Assembly (NCBI GenBank): GCA_903937325.1
Contig: CAIZYV010000042.1
Location: 1 to 19,510 of the forward strand
Reading direction: 5' to 3'
From: Candidatus Falkowiibacteriota bacterium
GTDB lineage: Bacteria; Patescibacteriota; Patescibacteriia; Patescibacteriales; UBA12465
DNA: 19,510 nt
The notes below the pieces were generated by a model, which worked only from the letters and a program-made list of their open reading frames with translations, was not told the origin of the DNA and searched no databases. Below, one piece after another: positions 15,416 through 19,510 of the stretch. How positions within the stretch are numbered: the stretch's first letter is position 1; every line of letters begins with the position of its first letter. A program made the position numbers and the translations under genes.

Positions 15416-15443
15416 ACGTGTATTAATATACATTATGCGAAGT
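15416..15443 (-). other. dif: Candidate chromosomal dif site (Xer recombination site)
   Basis: The 28 bp have the 11-6-11 layout of dif. On the + strand the left arm is ACGTGTATTAA (15416-15426), the centre is TATACA (15427-15432) and the right arm is TTATGCGAAGT (15433-15443). Read on the minus strand, the XerC-type arm is ACTTCGCATAA and the centre is TGTATA. The 16-nt core CGCATAATGTATATTA is identical to E. coli dif, and ACTTC matches the outer end of the B. subtilis dif XerC arm. The XerD-type arm (TTAATACACGT) departs from TTATGTTAAAT beyond its first three bases. A complete xer gene starts about 750 bp away. An integrated element's attachment site is the alternative, but no element is seen. 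Confidence 0.75.
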
Positions 15444-15470
15444 ATCGTTCTAGGCAAAAAGCCTGTTAAA

Positions 15471-15490
15471 TAGGATGTTTTAGGATGTTC
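15471..15490. repeat. Tandem 10-bp direct repeat next to dif
   Basis: TAGGATGTTT (15471-15480) is followed immediately by TAGGATGTTC (15481-15490). The 10-bp period equals about one DNA turn, and the pair begins 27 bp from the dif-like site. It might be an accessory protein-binding site, or chance. Confidence 0.5.
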
Positions 15491-15530
15491 CTTGAGTCTG
15501 ATAATTTTTTTTCCTCTTCTCCCCTCTTGT

Positions 15531-15565
15531 AAAAAAACCCAGCAATTTATTTGCCGGGTTTTTTG
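15531..15565. terminator. Bidirectional terminator between the plus operon and the 161-aa gene
   Basis: AAAAAAACCC (15531-15540) and GCAA (15542-15545) pair with TTGC (15551-15554) and GGGTTTTTT (15556-15564) around a TTTAT loop, with one A-C mismatch. The A-run on the left and T-run on the right make it usable in both directions. It closes the long plus-strand run and the minus-strand gene to its right. Confidence 0.85.
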
Positions 15566-15586
15566 TTCTTCTTTTTTTCTTTTTAT

Positions 15587-16072
15587 TTAAGCGCTGTCTA
15601 AATCGATCACGTTTAAATTTAGAGTCAGGCCGGTGATGATTGGGTCGGTCCATATTATTCGACCCTGTTCATCCTGCTCGTTTTTTAGCCTTTGGCTCAG
15701 TTCCCTATTTTCTGGTATTTTTTTAGGTATCAGGAAAAGGCGATTGCCACGGATGAAAATATCAGTGACGGCGATGTTGAATTCTTCACCGATGATTTTT
15801 TTCGGCCAGGGTAATAAATAATAGCGTCGTATTTTGGCGGTAGCGACAATTTGGGCGGCAGTTACGCTTAACCCAAAATGAGCAATAATATCTTTTAGCA
15901 TTATTGTCAATGTCTCACTTAGGATCGCTTTATCTGGTTTATAAGCCAAATTTTTTATAATTAAAAAGTGTTTTGACTTTATCTCTGTATAGAGGTTTTG
16001 GTCATATTCATCGGTATGCTGGTATATAATATCAAACACACCATTCATTCTTTTTTTAAGGTTATCTTCCAT
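15587..16072 (-). CDS. Uncharacterised 161-aa cytoplasmic protein
   Basis: Not recognised. The protein has no signal peptide or transmembrane helix. Residues 1-70 look helical (starting MEDNLKKRMNGVFDIIYQHTDEYD), and residues about 75-130 look beta-rich with the segments KIRRYYLLPWPKKIIGEEF and VTDIFIRGNRLFLIPKKIPE. A charged loop (ELSQRLKNEQDEQGR) and a final strand-rich tail (PIITGLTLNLNVIDLDSA) follow. No catalytic motif is evident. It has its own promoter with a consensus -35, a leader of about 11 nt, and the two-way terminator downstream, so it is a monocistronic gene between dif and xer and divergent from xer. That location makes a role linked to the recombinase possible, but nothing in the sequence demonstrates it. 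Confidence 0.75.
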   Translation of the reverse strand: MEDNLKKRMNGVFDIIYQHTDEYDQNLYTEIKSKHFLIIKNLAYKPDKAILSETLTIMLKDIIAHFGLSVTAAQIVATAKIRRYYLLPWPKKIIGEEFNIAVTDIFIRGNRLFLIPKKIPENRELSQRLKNEQDEQGRIIWTDPIITGLTLNLNVIDLDSA

Positions 16073-16089
16073 GGCTACTTTTTGTTTCT

Positions 16090-16118
16090 AGTTTAAGCTC
16101 ACGATTTATATTTGTCAA
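16090..16118 (-). promoter_or_regulatory. Sigma70-type promoter of the 161-aa gene
   Basis: On the minus strand: perfect -35 TTGACA (16118-16113), a 17-nt spacer, and -10 TAAACT (16095-16090), four of six. The predicted start at about 16083 gives a leader of only about 11 nt before the ATG, without a Shine-Dalgarno sequence. Confidence 0.7.
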
Positions 16119-16179
16119 TTTTGGATTTTCTTGTTATTGGCTACTTCCCTTCTTTTTACTGTTTTTCGGCGCGGGCATT

Positions 16180-16188
16180 TGCTATAAT
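16180..16188 (+). promoter_or_regulatory. Extended -10 promoter of xer, predicted leaderless
   Basis: TGCTATAAT is a perfect extended -10 (TATAAT at 16183-16188). Six nt separate it from the ATG, so the usual start position (+1, seven nt after the last -10 base) is 16195, the A of the ATG. No good -35 is visible at 17-18 nt, which extended -10 promoters tolerate. Confidence 0.7.
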
Positions 16189-16194
16189 AAAGAT

Positions 16195-17148
16195 ATGTCC
16201 GAACAAAAACCAATAATTAAATATTTGCTTGATTTTCTTGATTATTCTGAGATTGAGAAAGGCTTATCCAGTAAAACTCAGGAAAATTATACTCGTTTTT
16301 TGCGTAAATTTTTTCGTTGGTTGGAAAGCGTTGGTTTGACAGATTTGCAGCCGGCTTCTTTAAGCCCTGATCATATATGGCAATATAAAGTTTTTCTTTC
16401 TCGACATGCTGATCCTCGAACTAAAAAGAATTTAAAAAAAAGTACGCAGAATTACTACTTAATTGCCTTGCGTTCACTGTTGGAATTTTTTGTGGAAAAG
16501 GATATTAGTTCCCTGCCGCCATCAAAAGTAAAACTGGCGAAAGATCGGATGGATAAAGAAATAAAATTTTTAAAATTAGATCAACTCGTCACCCTGTTGT
16601 CGGCTCCGGATAAAAATACGATAATTGGTTTACGTGATAAGGCAATTTTAGAGTCTTTATTTTCCACTGGTTTGCGCGTTGCTGAATTAGTTGCCCTTAG
16701 TCGTGATCAAATTAGAATTAAAGAAAATGATCATGATTTAGAAATTGCTGTTATCGGTAAAGGTGCAAAAATAAGAACCGTTTATTTTTCTGCTCGCTCT
16801 CTTGGCGCCCTTAGAGCCTATCTGGCGGAACGTAAAGATTTTGATGAGGCTTTATTCATTAATTATCGCCGCGGCCGTCTTAACGCCAATTCTCGCCGTT
16901 TGAGTGTTAAAAGTATTGAGGATATTGTGAAGAAATATGTAAAGATAAGTGGTCTACCCGTGATGGCGACGCCGCATACCCTGCGTCATTCTTTTGCGAC
17001 TGATTTGCTTAATCAGGGAGTCGATTTGCGTACAGTTCAGGAATTTTTAGGTCACAGTAATATTGCTACAACACAAATTTATACTCATGTGACAAATAAG
17101 CAATTGCGCGATATACATCGTAAAGTTCACGAAAACCGCCAGCTTTAA
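16195..17148 (+). CDS. xerC: XerC/XerD-type tyrosine recombinase
   Basis: A 317-aa site-specific recombinase. The SAM-like N-terminal core-binding domain spans about 5-105 (LDYSEIEKGLSSKTQENYTR). The catalytic domain spans about 120-310 and carries the full set: Arg161 (STGLRVAEL), Lys189 (VIGKGAKIR), His261 and Arg264 (HTLRHSFAT), His287 (LGHSNI), and the nucleophile Tyr296 (IYTHV). Length is typical of chromosomal XerC/XerD (about 300). With a dif-like site close by it most likely resolves chromosome dimers at division, probably with FtsK help. Only one Xer is visible here; whether it is XerC, XerD or a lone Xer cannot be told. It is the only plus-strand gene right of dif, starts at a leaderless promoter, and ends at a two-way terminator. 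An integrase of a mobile element is less likely, given no cargo or second att site. Confidence 0.93.
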   Translation: MSEQKPIIKYLLDFLDYSEIEKGLSSKTQENYTRFLRKFFRWLESVGLTDLQPASLSPDHIWQYKVFLSRHADPRTKKNLKKSTQNYYLIALRSLLEFFVEKDISSLPPSKVKLAKDRMDKEIKFLKLDQLVTLLSAPDKNTIIGLRDKAILESLFSTGLRVAELVALSRDQIRIKENDHDLEIAVIGKGAKIRTVYFSARSLGALRAYLAERKDFDEALFINYRRGRLNANSRRLSVKSIEDIVKKYVKISGLPVMATPHTLRHSFATDLLNQGVDLRTVQEFLGHSNIATTQIYTHVTNKQLRDIHRKVHENRQL

Positions 17149-17169
17149 TTTTTGATATTAAGTAAAAAC

Positions 17170-17200
17170 AAAAAACCCGACCTAGCGGCCGGGTTTTTTT
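17170..17200. terminator. Bidirectional terminator between xer and the M23 gene
   Basis: AAAAAACCCG (17170-17179) pairs with CGGGTTTTTT (17190-17199), with CC (17181-17182) and GG (17187-17188) inside and a TAGC loop. The A-run and T-run on either side serve both the plus-strand xer and the minus-strand M23 gene. Confidence 0.9.
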
Positions 17201-17218
17201 GTTCAATCTTTTATCTTT

Positions 17219-18463
17219 TTAAGGCAGATATTCTAGAGGGTTAACGGGTAAGCCGTTTTTACGCACTTCAAAGTGGAGATGTGCGCCTGTTGAGAAAGGG
17301 CCGGAACCGGGCATGCCTGTTCCTCCTCCAGTCTTGCCGATTAATTGTCCTTTGCTGACATATTGATCGGCTGCTACGTTGGCTCCAGAAACGTGCCCGT
17401 AGACGGTAGAAATACCGTCGTTATGGACAATCATGATATAAGCATAAGCGGTGGAACCATTAAATTTAACGCGCGCCACATAACCGTCAGCGGCGGCATA
17501 AAGAGGGCTGCCTTGTTTAGATCGGATGTCAACGCCGGAATGTTCGCCGATAATGCGGCGAAAAGGATAATCAGGGTCGTGGAAAGTGGCAGTAATAGTT
17601 CTTCCCGGTACTGGCCAGCTTAAAGTACTGTCACTATTAGCTAAACGGTCTTTATCTTTTTGCGCCATTTTATCGCGAATCGTATTTTCTAAGCCGGCTA
17701 TTTCTGCGGCGGCCTGAGAGGCTTCTTTTTTTGCCCTCTGTAAAAGTTCTTGATAGGCTTTTTCTGAAGATCTAGTTTCTTCTAAGAGATAATTTTTTTC
17801 CGATTCCTCATAATTTAATTGTGCTTTTTTTTCTTCCAAATCTTTTTTGAGTTTAGCTAATTCAACTCCCTTTTCCCGGCTTTCTATCTGTGCTTTTTCT
17901 AAACGCTCTTTATCATTTTGTAATTCTGCTAAGCTATTTTTTAATTCTTCGTTCGCATTTTCCAGATATTTTGCCTGATTTAAGAATTCAGAAATAGAAT
18001 CGTTGAGTAAAAGTATTTCTAAAGTAGAAATTTGATCTTGTTTATATACCAAGCGCAAAAGTTTAGCGATGTGTTCTTTCTGCTGATCAATGCGGTTGTT
18101 GGCGTCCATTATATCCATAGCGATTTTTTTCGCTTCGAGATCACTTTTACTTATTTCCAGATTTGTTTGGTCTATTTCTAATTGCGCTTTGTTGCCGCGC
18201 GCCTCTAATAGCGCCAATTGAGAATTGAGATTATTTTTTTCAGCCTGTTTGGCGGCGATAGCTTGCGTATAAGCTTTTTGTCTGTCAGCTAACGCATCGA
18301 GTTGCTGTTTCTGTGCTTGTATTTGTGAGTTTAGCTGCTGTATCTCCTGGTTAAACATTTCATCCTCTTGGCCAGAAGCGAGGTTTATCTTAATAATACT
18401 CAAAAAGATTGCTCCAAGGAAAAAAGTGCCGATGAAAATTTTCTTTTTATTATTGATAAGCAT
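17219..18463 (-). CDS. EnvC/NlpD-like M23 peptidoglycan endopeptidase with coiled coil
   Basis: A 414-aa exported protein. Residues 1-30 form a signal peptide or anchor (NNKKKIFIGTFFLGAIFLSI), about 34-275 a long coiled coil with two helical stretches rich in Gln, Lys and Glu, and about 283-414 an LytM/M23 domain. Zinc and active-site residues look intact: His308 and Asp312 (GEHSGVDIRS), His357 (VYGHVS) and the HLHFE motif (His395, His397). The architecture is that of EnvC and PcsB-like division hydrolase regulators, but unlike EnvC the ligands are present, so it is probably an active endopeptidase. Earlier in-frame ATG codons up to 18529 would add 22 residues, overlap the upstream gene and hide the signal peptide; the 18463 start also fits the promoter. 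It likely acts in septal wall splitting. Confidence 0.9.
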   Translation of the reverse strand: MLINNKKKIFIGTFFLGAIFLSIIKINLASGQEDEMFNQEIQQLNSQIQAQKQQLDALADRQKAYTQAIAAKQAEKNNLNSQLALLEARGNKAQLEIDQTNLEISKSDLEAKKIAMDIMDANNRIDQQKEHIAKLLRLVYKQDQISTLEILLLNDSISEFLNQAKYLENANEELKNSLAELQNDKERLEKAQIESREKGVELAKLKKDLEEKKAQLNYEESEKNYLLEETRSSEKAYQELLQRAKKEASQAAAEIAGLENTIRDKMAQKDKDRLANSDSTLSWPVPGRTITATFHDPDYPFRRIIGEHSGVDIRSKQGSPLYAAADGYVARVKFNGSTAYAYIMIVHNDGISTVYGHVSGANVAADQYVSKGQLIGKTGGGTGMPGSGPFSTGAHLHFEVRKNGLPVNPLEYLP

Positions 18464-18469
18464 GGTTTC

Positions 18470-18498
18470 ATTATAACATTTTTTTAATATTCTGTAAA
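18470..18498 (-). promoter_or_regulatory. Promoter of the M23 gene, predicted leaderless
   Basis: On the minus strand: -35 TTTACA (18498-18493, five of six), a 17-nt spacer, and -10 TATAAT (18475-18470) preceded by TGT, an extended -10. Six nt lie between the -10 and the ATG, placing the predicted +1 at 18463, the A of the ATG. It supports the shorter start of the M23 gene. Confidence 0.8.
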
Positions 18499-18512
18499 AT
18501 AAATTTAATTCA

Positions 18513-19510
18513 TCAATTAGACTCAGCATATACTAATGCTGATATTTCTTTAATAGTTTGACTCATTTTTGTAAAATCTTGGCCGCGAGTCATTACACAC
18601 AGTAGATAAGGATTATTTTCTCTATAAACAATACCGCAATCATGCAACTGCCGGTTGTCGGCCAGTATTCTTTCTCCGAATTTATGCGCTATGGCAACTT
18701 TAGGGGGTAAACCGGCGCTCAGGCCTTGTTGGAATTGTGAACGATTTAATATCTCCAAAGCCTTTTCGGACATATTTCTGTCTAGATAGGAGGCGTTGTA
18801 TAATATGCGGAAGAATGAGGCATAATCGCGCACATTCATAAAATTATCACTGCTGTTTTCTAGGGGTGTATTTATTTGTAAGTCATTATAACTTTGATTA
18901 AGGTTGGCGGTATCTATATGGTCAATTAAAGTGTTGGCAGAGCGGTTGTCGGAATAAATTATCATATATTCTATTAAATCATTAATAGTATATTCTTTGC
19001 CGCTTTCCACTGTTCTGAGCGGAATAATATTTTGAGCCAGCGAGTCAGCCTCCTTGGGAATCATAATTTTTTCTTCCAGTATTTGAGGAGTTTTTTCGGA
19101 CATTTTTAGATAGGCAATCATTAAAGGTACCTTGAGAAGACTGGCAGGAGCAAAATTTTCTTTTTCATTTATGCCGACCCATGGCCCGTTATTTAAATCG
19201 CGCCAATAGACGCTGGCATAGGTGATATTTTTATTTTTCTTGTTTTTTTCGATAAGTATATTTATTTTTTCTTCCAAAATTTTATTATTAATATCGTGAA
19301 AGTCCGCACATTCTAAGAGCGGACTAATATATTTATAACCTTTTTGGTGTAATTCTTTATTGCTTTCTTTTTCTTGTTTCTTATTTAGTTTAAAGTTGGT
19401 TATAAGTTTTTCAACGGAACAAACAATTAAAGTTAAAGGAGTCCTGATTTCATGCGAAATATTTATAAAAAACTGAAGCTTCGTCTGATTAATCCTTTCA
19501 ATTTGATCGT
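18513..19510 (-). CDS. Serine beta-lactamase-like hydrolase domain joined in frame to a histidine-kinase H-box, 5' partial
   Basis: The minus-strand frame is open from the right edge to the TGA at 18513, at least 331 codons. ORF callers may start it at a TTG (19277), but nothing supports that start. Visible residues 1-35 include KLQFFINISHEIRTPLTLI, the phospho-acceptor H-box of a HisKA dimerisation domain (His19). No HATPase region follows. Residues about 60-331 form a class A beta-lactamase-like fold: SLLK (Ser123, Lys126), SDN (186-188) and KFG (276-278) in place of KTG. A clear Glu166-type motif is not seen. Such domains in related bacteria are usually secreted wall-modifying hydrolases, but no signal peptide is visible between the H-box and the domain. 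It may be a true fusion, a relic or an assembly chimera. Confidence 0.75.
   Translation of the reverse strand, partial: DQIERINQTKLQFFINISHEIRTPLTLIVCSVEKLITNFKLNKKQEKESNKELHQKGYKYISPLLECADFHDINNKILEEKINILIEKNKKNKNITYASVYWRDLNNGPWVGINEKENFAPASLLKVPLMIAYLKMSEKTPQILEEKIMIPKEADSLAQNIIPLRTVESGKEYTINDLIEYMIIYSDNRSANTLIDHIDTANLNQSYNDLQINTPLENSSDNFMNVRDYASFFRILYNASYLDRNMSEKALEILNRSQFQQGLSAGLPPKVAIAHKFGERILADNRQLHDCGIVYRENNPYLLCVMTRGQDFTKMSQTIKEISALVYAESN

Larger units (their letters stand above)
15347..15530. other. Gene-poor segment containing the candidate dif site
   Basis: No credible ORF is present on either strand. The segment holds the dif-like site (15416-15443), a small AGGC-A5-GCCT hairpin (15452-15464), a tandem 10-bp repeat (15471-15490), and a pyrimidine-rich tract (15504-15530) just before the terminator. 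If the upstream operon is transcribed to the terminator at 15531, this is its 3' untranslated region. Confidence 0.6.

Noticed and set aside
15347..15530. tRNA or other known RNA gene in the gene-poor segment
   Set aside because: No T-loop-type GGTTCGAATCC block, acceptor pairing or other recognisable RNA signature is present.
15633..15821. Plus-strand 62-aa ORF opposite the 161-aa gene
   Set aside because: It sits fully within the minus-strand gene, which has a promoter and terminator of its own.
16195..17148. xer gene as the integrase of a prophage or genomic island
   Set aside because: No phage or plasmid genes, tRNA target or flanking direct repeats are visible, and a dif-like site is close by.
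1..19510. CRISPR array, insertion sequence, or transposon ends
   Set aside because: No regularly spaced repeats, transposase genes or long terminal inverted repeats were found by reading both strands.

Overview
The window looks like chromosomal DNA from a member of the Candidate Phyla Radiation (Patescibacteria), most likely of the Parcubacteria type. This is inferred from gene content and style, not from a database search. The pointers are AT-rich DNA, almost only TAA stops, short gaps between genes, no recognisable Shine-Dalgarno sequence before any start, divergent but intact housekeeping enzymes, a TIM-barrel hydrolase ending in FG-GAP-type repeats with AYDKxFRGG blocks, and a VirD4/TraG-like ATPase next to dnaX.

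Layout. 1-3182 (+): the end of a Sua5/YrdC-type tRNA-modification gene, a membrane-anchored S41 (CtpA-like) protease, and CTP synthase. 3246-3521 (-): ribosomal protein L27, alone without L21, behind a near-consensus promoter that carries a 14-bp palindrome in its spacer. 3808-15346 (+): a co-directional run of ten genes with mostly tiny gaps: a 56-aa ferredoxin (too short for standard ORF calling), a 163-aa charged protein, an 866-aa VirD4/TraG-like ATPase, dnaX, serS, a secreted TIM-barrel hydrolase with FG-GAP repeats, a membrane protein with Ig-like domains, alanine racemase, FtsQ, and a 46-aa membrane protein. 15347-15586: a gene-poor segment holding a candidate dif site (15416-15443), a tandem 10-bp repeat and a two-way terminator. 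15587-19510: an unknown 161-aa protein (-), an XerC/D-type recombinase (+), an EnvC-like M23 peptidase with a long coiled coil (-), and an open frame (-) running off the window that joins a histidine-kinase H-box to a serine beta-lactamase-like domain.

How it fits together. A 28-bp site sharing 16 consecutive bases with E. coli dif lies about 750 bp from a complete Xer recombinase. Genes on its left run toward it on +, and most genes on its right run toward it on -. This suggests the window spans the replication terminus, where Xer resolves chromosome dimers at division. Several neighbours have division or wall roles: FtsQ, alanine racemase, the M23 peptidase and the beta-lactamase fold.

Most worth checking: (1) the dif/Xer/terminus reading; (2) the in-frame H-box plus beta-lactamase fusion at the right edge, either a new architecture or an assembly chimera; (3) two promoters whose -10 boxes place the transcript start exactly on the ATG (leaderless), in a window with no Shine-Dalgarno sites; (4) the VirD4-like ATPase in a replication/translation operon; (5) the 46-aa membrane protein behind a nested stem-loop. 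No tRNA, rRNA, CRISPR array, insertion sequence or complete mobile element was seen.
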